Source: Nitrosospira sp. Nl5 (GTDB taxonomy: Bacteria > Pseudomonadota > Gammaproteobacteria > Burkholderiales > Nitrosomonadaceae). Taken from it: a stretch of DNA of 64,000 nucleotides. The notes beneath the pieces were generated by a model. The model had not been told where the DNA came from. It saw only the letters and a program-made list of their open reading frames with translations, and searched no databases. How positions within the stretch are numbered: position 1 is the stretch's first letter; each line of letters starts with the position of its first letter. The stretch is from assembly GCF_900102495.1 (NCBI RefSeq), contig NZ_FMVQ01000004.1, positions 62,001 to 126,000 of the forward strand, given 5' to 3'. Positions 46,703-55,252 of this stretch are shown piece after piece. Made by a program: the position numbers and the translations under genes.

Positions 46703-46900
46703 CTAAATGCTTCCCCCTTTTTCTTGCAGCACGCATTCCAGCTTCGACCGTTCGGAAATCAGCGCGCGCTCAAACTCGGCCACTTCCTGGGGGTGTTCAA
46801 TAGCCCGCTTCAAGCCGATACACTGAATGGCACCTTTCTCGGACTTAATCAGCCACGTGCAGCGTCCTGATGAGGTGTTATACAAAGGGGATACGATCAC
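46703..46900 (-). CDS. small hypothetical protein (65 aa), low confidence
   Basis: A 65-residue frame with a GTG start and only a weak ribosome-like GTGGGA upstream. It contains CTWLIKSEKGAIQCIGLKRA followed by an acidic helix (PQEVAEFERALISERSKLEC). The composition is protein-like and soluble, but no family was recognised. It lies about 220 bases upstream of the adaptor start, on the same strand. Confidence 0.35.
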   Translation of the reverse strand: MIVSPLYNTSSGRCTWLIKSEKGAIQCIGLKRAIEHPQEVAEFERALISERSKLECVLQEKGGSI

Positions 46901-47476
46901 CGCAATCCCACTCGCGATAATCGCTCACGTCGATGCCGGGGGGCGCTGGCATAATAGCGTCAAGTTCCGGATTGTTCAAAGCGACCGCACATTAATAGTG
47001 CTCAGTCTTGTTATCCAGACCTTGGATGACACTGCCTAAAACACTAGCCATTGTTTCAATTATCTCTTCCGCTTTCGCCAGGAAGCAATTTCCTTTGCGA
47101 GATCAGGACGTTTGCCAGTTCCTCCAATGCCTGCTTTGCCAGCGAATTCCTTGATCTGCGCAACCCTGACAAAAGCAATATTCAGTAATATTGGAATTGC
47201 TTCTCGGCAATTGTTCTCGTATAAACCAAATCCCAAACAGACGCTATGTCGCAACCCATCTCACGTAATTCTCTACAATTGGCTCCTCTTCCACTGGAAG
47301 CCTGGCCGCGCGTTCGATTCGCCTTTGTTCCCTGTTTATTGATTTCGCATAGGCAAAAGGTATGTAAAATCAAGATTGCCTGGATCAATACCAAAACTGC
47401 AAGTGACATTAAGCAGAGAGGATTTACCAAACCGCATTCATCCTGCGCTTCCTAGTGTCAATTGGAGGAACTAAAT
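46901..47476. other. region without a convincing gene
   Basis: About 575 bases with several overlapping short frames on both strands. The minus-strand stretch near 47060-47190 (FVRVAQIKEFAGKAGIGGTG, then KRPDLAKEIASWRKRKR) looks protein-like but lacks a credible start. It may be the tail of a decayed gene. Nothing else was recognised. Confidence 0.4.
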
Positions 47477-47766
47477 ATGAAAACTGCTATGATCGGATCA
47501 TTTATTGCTGTCGCGTTGTCTGTAAGCGTCGTTCACGTTCGTGAAACCGCAACGTATGTTGGCGAACCAAACTTGATTTAAACGGCACCAAAACGGTAAG
47601 CGACTGCCACAATCAGGCGATGGCCATTGCCCCTTATATTGAAAACCACCCGATTATTACCGACAATGCTTGCACTCCGATATTGATTCTTTATATCCCG
47701 CGGAGTTCGCCAATTAGCGGCTACCGCTTCGTCATACCATGCCTTTATCGGCTGCTCGGCATATGA
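47477..47766 (+). pseudogene. small secreted protein gene broken by a frameshift
   Basis: A good ribosome site (TTGGAGGAAC) precedes an ATG that opens a signal-peptide-like start (MKTAMIGSFIAVALSVSVVH). The frame stops at TAA (47579-47581). One frame over, the sequence continues as LNGTKTVSDCHNQAMAIAPY, then IENHPIITDNACTPILILYI, and so on to a stop at 47764. Restoring a single base near 47576 would join them (NLDLNGTKTV). Two Cys in the distal part would fit a periplasmic disulfide. Either a recent pseudogene or a sequencing error. Family unknown. Confidence 0.5.
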
Positions 47767-47930
47767 TGCCCTATATGTACTGGCCTTCCGGCATCAGAAG
47801 GAAGCAGGGTATTAAATTGACATACAGCAAACAATGCGCAACCTGACAGCGAGCCGGTGATGGATGGCGATTAACTATTCTCCGGATTAACCCGGTTTTC
47901 CCTTGTTCAGATACCCTAGAAGGAGACACT

Positions 47931-48191
47931 ATGCCCAAACTGACGGACTACGCCAAAATGGCGGCGGAAGAGTATCTGGAAGAAACGGGAGACACCGAAC
48001 TGGACGCTCGCTGGGTTGCCGAGTTTTTCCAGGACTGCGGCGTGCTGGATGCTTATCCCCGGCAGGACCTGGTCGCTTTCGCGGAGATGGTGCAGAAAGA
48101 ATTGACAAAAAACGCCGAGCGAGCCACCAAGAAAATGCATTCTGTCCTGGAAAAAACTATCCTCGGAATAAAGCATCCGCGCAAGCGTTAG
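47931..48191 (+). CDS. small acidic/helical hypothetical protein (86 aa)
   Basis: An 86-residue protein, strongly helical, with an excellent ribosome site (AGAAGGAGA) seven bases before the ATG. Residues 1-35 are acidic (AAEEYLEETGDTELDARWVA) and the C-terminus is basic (KHPRKR). No transmembrane segment. One Cys at residue 36. It follows the broken secreted gene and precedes the 196-bp inverted-repeat element. No family was recognised; the ribosome site and composition support a real gene. Confidence 0.65.
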   Translation: MPKLTDYAKMAAEEYLEETGDTELDARWVAEFFQDCGVLDAYPRQDLVAFAEMVQKELTKNAERATKKMHSVLEKTILGIKHPRKR

Positions 48192-48247
48192 GGAAGTAAA
48201 AGCACTTTCAATTCATATGCCATTCGACCGGCACCGGGCAAAAAGGG

Positions 48248-48443
48248 CTAGTGTAGTGAGTCAGAGATATCGTTACATAACCGATTCAAATGAATAAACC
48301 GTGAAGGAATGTTAAAAATGACTGGATTGGCGCCAGACAAGGCGCGAGGAAGTGCATAGTTATTCATGTGCAACGACGAGCAACGCAGTATCGCGGCAAT
48401 CTTGTCATTTTTAAGTAGCGATATCTCTGACTCACTACACTAG
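48248..48443. mobile_element. 196-bp MITE-like element with perfect 25-bp inverted ends
   Basis: Positions 48248-48272 and 48419-48443 are exact reverse complements (starting CTAGTGTAGTGAGTCAGAGA), 25 of 25 bases. The inside contains GGCGCCAGACAAGGCGCGAG and GCAACGACGAGCAACGCAG but no frame of use. This is typical of a non-autonomous element, mobilised in trans. Perfect ends suggest recent insertion. It fills most of the gap before the FadL-type gene. Confidence 0.8.
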
Positions 48444-48495
48444 CAGCTGGAAGAAGAATAGCGGCTATTTAGATGCCTCCTCGAATAAGGATTTC

Positions 48496-49746
48496 ATGTA
48501 TCACCCCTTGGCACTCCTAGTCGTTCTCCAGGCAATGAGCTGGATATTTGCCGCTAGCCATGCGGCCGCTTCAGGATTCGCAATACTGAACCAGAATGGG
48601 TCAGGGGCAGGGTATGCTTATGCGGGAGCAGCGGCGGCCGCGCAAGATGCTTCAACGATCTTCTTTAATCCAGCAGGGATGACTTACCTTACCCCGGGCC
48701 ATCACTTCTCCGGAGCATTGAGCGTACCAATAAGTTCCTTAAGGTTTAAGGACACCGGTAGCACGGTATTTCCCGGCAGCTCCGTCGGGGATAATGGCGG
48801 CCACGGAGGGGGAGTTGCGATTATTCCAACCGGTTATTGGAGCATGTCGATTAATCATGCGCTGCGTCTTGGACTAGGCCTGTCCCCGACATTTGGCAGT
48901 ATTACGGACTGGAGTAAAACTTTTATAGGACGCTATCAGGGGACCTCATCAGAAATCACTGGGATCAATGCAAATCCCAGCATTGCCTGGCGCATGAATA
49001 ACGTCGTTTCTCTTGGCGCGGGCTTTAATATCGTAGGATTTGATGCAGATCTCCGCGGCATGGCACCGGTTGCCGCGCCCATCGATCCGAGAACAAAGCT
49101 AACCGGCAGGGATATCGGATTCGGATACAACCTTGGAGCGATGTTGCAAGTAACGCCTGCAACGCGCTTAGGCATTACCTACCGTTCGTCGATAGATCTT
49201 AACGTCGATGGGCACTTCCAAGGTCTGGGAAGCAAGATTCCTGCGTCAGCTTCTATCAAGTTGCCGGACACTATATCCGTTGCCATATCCCATATGTTCA
49301 ATGCCAAGTTACAGCTTCTCGCTGATTTTACCTGGACAGGCTGGAGTAGTATTCCAGCGTTAATGGTGGAGAGTCGTATAGGTGGCGCCACGTTGCTAAA
49401 CGAGAGACTGGGTTTCAAGGATAGCTGTCGTTTAGGGTTCGGAGCTCAATACCAATATAACGACGGATTGCGTCTGAAAATGGGCGTGGCCTATGATCAA
49501 TCCCCCATTCGTAATGCGATGGATCGTACAGTTAGGCTTCCCGACTCGGATCGGACGCTGCTAGCGGTAGGAATTAACCAGAAGATCAGTCAACGTACCT
49601 CGGTCGATTTTGGGTACATTCATGTATTTCTTGAAAAATCCGAGATCGATAGGCCGACCGGCAATCCGCTATTGCTTCCAGTGGTTCGCGGGTCCTTCAG
49701 CAGCTCGGCTGATATTGTGTCCGTTCAACTCAATCATCAATTCTGA
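48496..49746 (+). CDS. FadL/OMPP1-family outer membrane transport protein
   Basis: A 416-residue outer-membrane beta-barrel with a signal peptide ending near AAASG (residue 27). The FadL-like N-terminal hatch sequence is ASGFAILNQNGSGAGYAYAG, followed by the conserved DASTIFFNPAGMTYL. Alternating-hydrophobicity strands run to a C-terminal Phe (SVQLNHQF), the usual barrel-assembly signal. Relatives admit long-chain fatty acids or hydrophobic aromatics across the outer membrane. The ribosome site is AAGGATT. The MITE-like element ends 52 bases upstream, so it may lie in or near the promoter. Confidence 0.85.
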   Translation: MYHPLALLVVLQAMSWIFAASHAAASGFAILNQNGSGAGYAYAGAAAAAQDASTIFFNPAGMTYLTPGHHFSGALSVPISSLRFKDTGSTVFPGSSVGDNGGHGGGVAIIPTGYWSMSINHALRLGLGLSPTFGSITDWSKTFIGRYQGTSSEITGINANPSIAWRMNNVVSLGAGFNIVGFDADLRGMAPVAAPIDPRTKLTGRDIGFGYNLGAMLQVTPATRLGITYRSSIDLNVDGHFQGLGSKIPASASIKLPDTISVAISHMFNAKLQLLADFTWTGWSSIPALMVESRIGGATLLNERLGFKDSCRLGFGAQYQYNDGLRLKMGVAYDQSPIRNAMDRTVRLPDSDRTLLAVGINQKISQRTSVDFGYIHVFLEKSEIDRPTGNPLLLPVVRGSFSSSADIVSVQLNHQF

Positions 49747-49838
49747 ACTGCCTGGGATGGTTTGCATAATAATTCCGCCATCTGCCAAATAACACGATCA
49801 TAAATCGCTTACCAGATTCTTCCCCTTTTAGCCCGGCC

Positions 49839-50054
49839 CTACCGATAAAAATGCGGCCCTGATTCCCAATGTAGATTCATATCGTTCAAAAGCGAGGGAT
49901 CATAGGGATCGAACTGGCAGGAAATAGATATTCCCCCTCGGGTATCAAGACCAGCACATAAATCCCGGCTACGCCGCTGCGCTTCACCTTCCATCGTTTC
50001 GGGCCAACGCCCATCCACGCGGGCCAATACCTGTAAGATTTTACAGGTATTCAT
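49839..50054 (-). CDS. small hypothetical protein (71 aa), low confidence
   Basis: A 71-residue frame starting MNTCKILQVLARVDGRWPET with AGGATC about 7 bases upstream. It has two further Cys (LCAGL, SCQFDP) and an acidic/aromatic tail ending WESGPHFYR. No signal peptide or membrane segment. It lies between the FadL-type gene (convergent) and the di-haem cytochrome (divergent). Coding status is uncertain. Confidence 0.4.
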   Translation of the reverse strand: MNTCKILQVLARVDGRWPETMEGEAQRRSRDLCAGLDTRGGISISCQFDPYDPSLLNDMNLHWESGPHFYR

Positions 50055-50409
50055 GGCGCTGATCCTGCTATCTAATATGGGTATTGTTAATCGACAATCA
50101 GGGAGGCCACCGGACATAGACATTGCTTGCAATACCGGTCAAGAGCAACTGCTTGACACAGACTTACCAAATCATTGAACCGGCTCCGCTACAAATAAGA
50201 AACATAGAGCCGGGTTCGATTCATTTAGCCGGGATGTTTTTTCGTTCGTGCGATGATCGCGCAGGACTTTGGCTGATAGAAACTTTTGAAAGGAAATGGC
50301 GTAGCGGCTCATACGTCCATCCGGAAAAACTTTCTCGTGTCAGCAAAAGGCAGGCGAGGATGCGGACCAGCGCATGAAATATCCGGGTTACCTCAAAGGG
50401 AGATAACAA
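50055..50409. other. gene-free region upstream of the di-haem cytochrome
   Basis: About 355 bases that should contain the cytochrome promoter. A short plus-strand frame beginning at 50123 has no ribosome site and no recognisable family. Nothing else was identified. Confidence 0.4.
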
Positions 50410-52134
50410 ATGAAAACCGGATTTGCATCTTGGTTCGGCAACATGGTGCTGGCATTCGCCATGCTTGCGCCGCTGGCCTTATCCGCGGCGGCACCACTAC
50501 CTATTGATCAAGGCAAGGAATGGACCGCTTCCGCCCGGAAAGACTTCTATAGTCGCGATCAGGGTTCACGGATCATGCCGCTTCGCTGGATCGCCGCCTT
50601 GAAGCAGGCAAACGGGGAACCCTTCATGGCTGCAAATCTCAGCCGGTATGGATACCTGCCCAACGAAGAGAGCCGGCCTGCCGGGCTGCCGGTCGGCTTT
50701 ACGGTCGGCAGCGGGAGCAACGGGCAGGAAATCGGCATGAACTGCTCCGCCTGCCATACGCGTCAGATCGAGGTTAACGGTAACTCCTATCGCATCGATG
50801 GTGGTCCGGGAATTGTTGACTTTCAGAGCTTCCTTGCCGATCTCGATATCGCGGTCAATGCCGTACTGATCGATCCACAGGCCTTTACGGAGTTTGCTAG
50901 CTCCGTATTGGGACCATCGCCCACGCCGGATGAACAAGCGAAGCTGCGCGAAGCGCTGAAAGCCTGGTATCTGCCCTATCACACGTTGATGAAAGGGGCG
51001 TTGCCCTCGTCGCCCTGGGGGCCGGCGCGGCTTGACGCGGTGGCAATGATTTTTAACCGGCTCACCGGGCTCGACATCGGCCCGCCCCCCACGTACCTGA
51101 TCCCCGAGAATATCAAACCCGCGACGGCGCCGGTGCGCTATCCTTTCCTCTGGAACGCCGCGGTTCAGGATAAGACACAGTGGCCGGGATTTTCCAGCAA
51201 TGGCAACAACATTTTAGGGCTCTCGCGTAATCTCGGTGAGGTTTACGGCGTCTTCGCCGTTTTCCACCCTAAAAAGGATGCATGGCGGCTGCTTGGAGTC
51301 GATTACCTGCATCATAATTCCGCCAATTTCCAGGGGCTGAATGCGCTGGAGGATCTGGTTCGGAAAATTGGCCCGCCCAAATGGCCATGGAAGGTAGACC
51401 AGGCGCTTGCCAGCAAAGGCAAGGCGATTTTTGCGCGCAAGACCGCGCAGGGTGGCTGCGCCGACTGCCATGGAATCACCCCTGGCGTGACCCGGTTTCC
51501 CGACCAGAAAACCTGGAACACGCCGATTCTGGATGTCGGCACCGACTCGAGGGAATACGAAATACTTGCTTGGACGGCGAAGACGGGCGTGCTTGAAGGC
51601 GCTAAAATCCCCTTTCTTACGCAGCCGCTCAAGCCCGTCGATACGGCCTTTAATATCCTGGTGACATCTGTCCTGGGTTCCATTCTCCAGCATTACGTTC
51701 CCGTATTGATGAAAGCGGAAGGCCAGGCGGAGGCCAAGGGCGCGCAATCGCCGTTTACCCCGGAGACGGAATCTCTCAAGGATGCGTTCAAGATACCGCC
51801 GCTGATGTTGGGCCCCGCCACTTCCTACGCCTATGAATCCCGGGTGCTTGAAGGAATCTGGGCAGCGGCTCCATATTTGCATAACGGGTCGGTGCCAACG
51901 CTGGCCGAGTTGCTGAAGCCCGTAGCCGAACGAGTCGGTTCATTCAAGGTTGGCCCGGCGTACGACCTGGTTAATGTTGGGCTTGCCGTCGACCAGACCA
52001 AGTTCGACTACACCCTGCAAACCACGGACTGCAGCGACCGGAATTCGGGCAACAGCCGCTGCGGCCATGAATTTGGCACCACGCTTTCGCCGGACGAGAA
52101 AAAAGCACTGCTCGAATATCTCAAGACGCTTTAG
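50410..52134 (+). CDS. secreted di-haem c-type cytochrome (peroxidase/RoxA-like)
   Basis: A 574-residue protein with a signal peptide (residues 1-27, ending ALSAAA) and two haem c motifs: NCSACHTRQI near residue 112 and GCADCHGITPG near 353. LEGIWAAAPYLHNGSVPTLA near residue 480 is a conserved block of di-haem cytochrome c peroxidase relatives, including the RoxA/rubber-oxygenase branch, which have the same two-motif spacing. The ribosome site is AAAGGGAGAT. It would act in the periplasm as an oxidase, peroxidase or electron carrier. The exact reaction is unclear. Not obviously part of an operon. Confidence 0.8.
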   Translation: MKTGFASWFGNMVLAFAMLAPLALSAAAPLPIDQGKEWTASARKDFYSRDQGSRIMPLRWIAALKQANGEPFMAANLSRYGYLPNEESRPAGLPVGFTVGSGSNGQEIGMNCSACHTRQIEVNGNSYRIDGGPGIVDFQSFLADLDIAVNAVLIDPQAFTEFASSVLGPSPTPDEQAKLREALKAWYLPYHTLMKGALPSSPWGPARLDAVAMIFNRLTGLDIGPPPTYLIPENIKPATAPVRYPFLWNAAVQDKTQWPGFSSNGNNILGLSRNLGEVYGVFAVFHPKKDAWRLLGVDYLHHNSANFQGLNALEDLVRKIGPPKWPWKVDQALASKGKAIFARKTAQGGCADCHGITPGVTRFPDQKTWNTPILDVGTDSREYEILAWTAKTGVLEGAKIPFLTQPLKPVDTAFNILVTSVLGSILQHYVPVLMKAEGQAEAKGAQSPFTPETESLKDAFKIPPLMLGPATSYAYESRVLEGIWAAAPYLHNGSVPTLAELLKPVAERVGSFKVGPAYDLVNVGLAVDQTKFDYTLQTTDCSDRNSGNSRCGHEFGTTLSPDEKKALLEYLKTL

Positions 52135-52348
52135 CGGTAGTGGTCTAACAGCGGCTCCCTTCCCGCATCCCTGGGGGGCAGCCGCCCTCACGGGCAAGGG
52201 TTGGGGATGGGTGGAGTTGGATGACGGGCAAATGCAGGGCCTGTGTTCTGGCCTCGCATGAAATGTTTATCCCCCACAAGTACCCATCGCAGAGGATTGA
52301 GGGGCGCTTGCTGGGGGATTCGTGTGGGAAGAGGCTTGGCCTATACCG

Positions 52349-52663
52349 TCAGGGGACAATTCTTCGCTCATCTACAAACCCACTCTGACTTGCAATTGCC
52401 ACGACATCACGCGCTCCATGCAGGACACGAACGATAACTGCCCCTGTTTCAGTGGGGAGGTAATAGATAGCGTACGGATTATGAAATATGACACGCAGTC
52501 CTGCTCCCAGATGTTCCCGAGCAGGCCCCATCAGGGGTGTTTGCAATAATGGCTGAAACGCCTGTTCGAGGGACGAGAGAAAGCGCGTTGCCACGGTGTC
52601 CGATCCCTCTGTTGCGATATACGCCCATATCTCTGCGAGGTCGGCCTCGGCCGTGTCCGTCAA
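52349..52663 (-). CDS. ParE/RelE-superfamily toxin
   Basis: A small basic-to-neutral protein of 104 residues as read from a TTG at 52663, where TTGA overlaps the antitoxin stop. ParE hallmarks are LTDTAEADLAEIWAYIATEG at the N-terminus and GLRVIFHNPYAIYYLPTETG with VLHGARDV near the end. Family members usually have a few more residues (IRLTxxAExDL) upstream, and the frame does continue upstream as SRTQTIRLTD, but without ATG, GTG or another TTG. The rare start suggests tight coupling to the antitoxin. Gyrase or ribosome-dependent RNase action cannot be distinguished. Confidence 0.8.
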   Translation of the reverse strand: MTDTAEADLAEIWAYIATEGSDTVATRFLSSLEQAFQPLLQTPLMGPAREHLGAGLRVIFHNPYAIYYLPTETGAVIVRVLHGARDVVAIASQSGFVDERRIVP

Positions 52664-52947
52664 GCGGATGGTTTGCGTGCGGCTAATAGCTTGCTCCCGC
52701 GTTCGACAATCCGATCGGCATTGAATTCAGTCAATCGGCCTGCCGCAACATCGGCAAGGCCTTTGTCGATATCCGCCTTGAGCGCCGCGATTTCCTCGTG
52801 TTGAATTGCGCGCTTGATCTTCCAGTCGCGCAGTGCTTCTCGCACGACCTCGCTTGTCGATGCGTAGTCACCTTCTGCGACCGCAGCTTTGACGACTGCG
52901 ACCATTTCGCCTGGCATGGTGATGGTCAGTCGCTCGAGTTCCGCCAT
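52660..52947 (-). CDS. ParD-like antitoxin
   Basis: A 95-residue protein with an N-terminal ribbon-helix-helix (LERLTITMPGEMVAVVKAAV, then YASTSEVVREALRDWKIKRA) that would bind its own promoter. A disordered C-terminal toxin-neutralising tail follows (DIDKGLADVAAGRL). The start at 52947 (MAELER) matches family N-termini; a longer reading from 53034 is unsupported. It is translated first and overlaps the toxin by four bases, the normal type II order. Confidence 0.85.
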   Translation of the reverse strand: MAELERLTITMPGEMVAVVKAAVAEGDYASTSEVVREALRDWKIKRAIQHEEIAALKADIDKGLADVAAGRLTEFNADRIVERGSKLLAARKPSA

Positions 52948-53308
52948 ATTTATTTCCGGTAGAAGGTTTATAAAATCATACTTTATCATACCAAAGCGCC
53001 GAGAAAAGGCCTGCGGCACGTTGTCGCGCGACAATTTGCGTATATACAGGAATAAGGTAGTTCCGGAGTGCGAAAAAGCCGTGCTTGAGGATGCGGGTTA
53101 ACCGAAAGCGAAAAGCGCCTGTTTTTCGAAGAGATAAACCAAGTTGATGTAAATCGCCCGCCCGCCGTGCTGAAAGCCCAGGAAACTTTTCATCTCCTGG
53201 GCCGGGGGCTGGATAAGATCCTCATTGAAGAGTTTCTGGCCGATTTGCCGCGCGTCCTGGCACTTAGCTATTACCACTATTACCGCCGTTACTGCCACTG
53301 GCGGCAGG
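52948..53308. other. promoter region and unassigned sequence between parD and selO
   Basis: Contains the toxin-antitoxin promoter near 52950-53030. A plus-strand stretch near 53100-53290 (ESEKRLFFEEINQVDV, then LLGRGLDKILIEEFLADLPR) is protein-like and may be the relic of a gene, but has no credible start and runs antisense into selO. No terminator recognised. Confidence 0.4.
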
Positions 53309-55021
53309 TCACGAACTGCATGACAGCGCCGAGCACCCCGCCTTGTTACGCGCCCATTCAGGGCGCCTGCCGGCGAGTTCCTCGTGCTCCGGTTGTTCGT
53401 CATAGGGGTGCTTCAATACTTCCATCAGCCGCGTTATGACCAAATCATCCCCCTGCTCCAGCGCTTCGATTGCCTGCTGCGCCAGGTAATTGCGCAGGAC
53501 ATACTTGGGATTGGCGCGCCGCATCCGCTCCCGGCGCGCGCTCGCAAACTTCGCCAGGTCCTCCATGTTAGCCGCCTTCGCGTCCATCCGCGTCCGTGCG
53601 ATATAGCGGCGCAACCAGCCGGCCAGGCGGCTCAAATGCGCCTGCGCCAATCCCTCCTCGGTATAGAACGCGCCCCGCAGCAGCCCCGCCAGCGCGGCGT
53701 CATCCATTGCGTTAGCGGTGCCATTCATTGGAATGGTCATAAGCCCACGAAAGAATATCGTCATGTCGGTCTCGACCTGCTGCAATAGATCGAACAGGTC
53801 GCTCAGCAATACGTCATCCCCTTCTTGTCCCAGCGAGACCAGCCCAAGCTTGTCGGCCAGCACGCCACGCCACGCGTTCTGGAAGGTTTCGCCGAAAACC
53901 CTCAGCCCGTTCTCCAGCGCCGCATGGTCCTCGATCAGCGGGGCAAGCGCGCTGGCAAGCCGGGTCAGGTTCCATTGCGCGATCTCCGGCTGGTTGCCGA
54001 AGCAGTAACGCCGTCCCTGCGCATCTGTCGTGTTGGGCGTCCATTGCAGATCGAAACCCTCCAGCCATCCGTAGGGGCCGTAATCGATCGTCAGACCCAG
54101 TATCGACATATTGTCGGTATTCACCACGCCGTGGACAAAACCCACTCGCATCCAGTGGGCGACCAGCACCCCGGTTCGCCGGCAGATTTCTTCGAACCAG
54201 CGCCCGTAGGTGGAAGGCGACGGCGCCCCCAGTTCGGGGAAATGCCTGCTTATCACGTAATCGGCCAGGCGTTTAAGCGTATCCAGTTCACGGTGTGCAG
54301 CCAGTATCTCGAAGTTGCCGAAACGCACGAATGACGGGGCGACGCGGCAGACGATGGCGCCCATTTCGGCCTGCGGGTTACCGTCATAAAACATGTCGCG
54401 CACCACCGTTTCACCCGTCGCCAACAGGCTCAACGCGCGGGTCGTCGGCACTCCCAGGTAGTGCATGGCTTCGCTGCACAGAAACTCGCGTACCGACGAA
54501 CGCAACACCGCGCGCCCATCCGCGGTGCGCGAGTATGGTGTTTTACCGGCTCCCTTGAGCTGCAATTCCCAGCGCTTGCCGTCCGGGCCGAGTATTTCCC
54601 CCAGCGTAATGGCGCGGCCATCGCCGAGCTGCCCCGCCCATTGGCCGAACTGGTGACCGCCGTAGCGCGCCGCATAAGGCTGCATGCCGGGCAGAACTCG
54701 GTTGCCGCCGAGCACCTCCACCGCCGGGCCAACAGGCGACGCGGGACGCGAGATACCGAGTAATTCTCCCACCGGTTCCGCCCAGGCAAGCAGCCGCGGG
54801 GCGCGTACCGGCGTTGGCGTGACCCGCGTATAGCAGGCGTTGCGCACCGCGCGGGGTACGTTGTGAGTCACCGTATCGCCCGGAAGCTCGCTCACGAAAC
54901 TATTGTCGAATTGCGCTTCGCAGAGATCGTGACGGCCGGCTCGTTCGCTGCAACCGATGGGGTCCGCAATGGCGGGATTATCCGGAATTGCGGCGCTGCG
55001 CTTAAGATTGTTCTGTCTCAT
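53309..55021 (-). CDS. selO: SelO/YdiU-family protein adenylyltransferase
   Basis: A 570-residue pseudokinase-fold enzyme that transfers AMP to protein Ser/Thr/Tyr. Family blocks are RYGGHQFGQWAGQLGDGRAI near residue 121, LQLKGAGKTPYSRTADGRAV near 153, FVHGVVNTDNMSILGLTIDY near 298, and the conserved C-terminal Cys tail (SALSCSS at the end), which can form a regulatory disulfide with an internal Cys. Length is slightly above the E. coli protein because of a 30-residue N-terminal addition. It is preceded by about 230 bases that hold nothing recognisable. Known links to redox stress in other bacteria fit the glutathione and catalase genes nearby, loosely. Confidence 0.92.
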   Translation of the reverse strand: MRQNNLKRSAAIPDNPAIADPIGCSERAGRHDLCEAQFDNSFVSELPGDTVTHNVPRAVRNACYTRVTPTPVRAPRLLAWAEPVGELLGISRPASPVGPAVEVLGGNRVLPGMQPYAARYGGHQFGQWAGQLGDGRAITLGEILGPDGKRWELQLKGAGKTPYSRTADGRAVLRSSVREFLCSEAMHYLGVPTTRALSLLATGETVVRDMFYDGNPQAEMGAIVCRVAPSFVRFGNFEILAAHRELDTLKRLADYVISRHFPELGAPSPSTYGRWFEEICRRTGVLVAHWMRVGFVHGVVNTDNMSILGLTIDYGPYGWLEGFDLQWTPNTTDAQGRRYCFGNQPEIAQWNLTRLASALAPLIEDHAALENGLRVFGETFQNAWRGVLADKLGLVSLGQEGDDVLLSDLFDLLQQVETDMTIFFRGLMTIPMNGTANAMDDAALAGLLRGAFYTEEGLAQAHLSRLAGWLRRYIARTRMDAKAANMEDLAKFASARRERMRRANPKYVLRNYLAQQAIEALEQGDDLVITRLMEVLKHPYDEQPEHEELAGRRPEWARNKAGCSALSCSS

Positions 55022-55252
55022 GAAATATTTGGCTGATATGGATTAATAGCGTTTGAGTGATTTGCTCCGCTTGCGTTCCCTGCATGGATTTTCGCCAATT
55101 TATCCGGCGAGAGTAATATAAAGCCGTCATTCCGGGCCTGACCCGGAATCCCGTCCCGGTCCATCGCAGTTACTATCTTGCGCCGCCCGGTGCCAGCTTT
55201 CGCCGGCATGGCGTTATACTTGTTTTCCCCCCGATTAACAATAGCACCCGCT

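Noticed and set aside
53098-53403. 101-codon minus-strand frame downstream of selO
   Set aside because: Overlaps the selO end in another frame and has no start signal; kept only as a note under the intergenic region.
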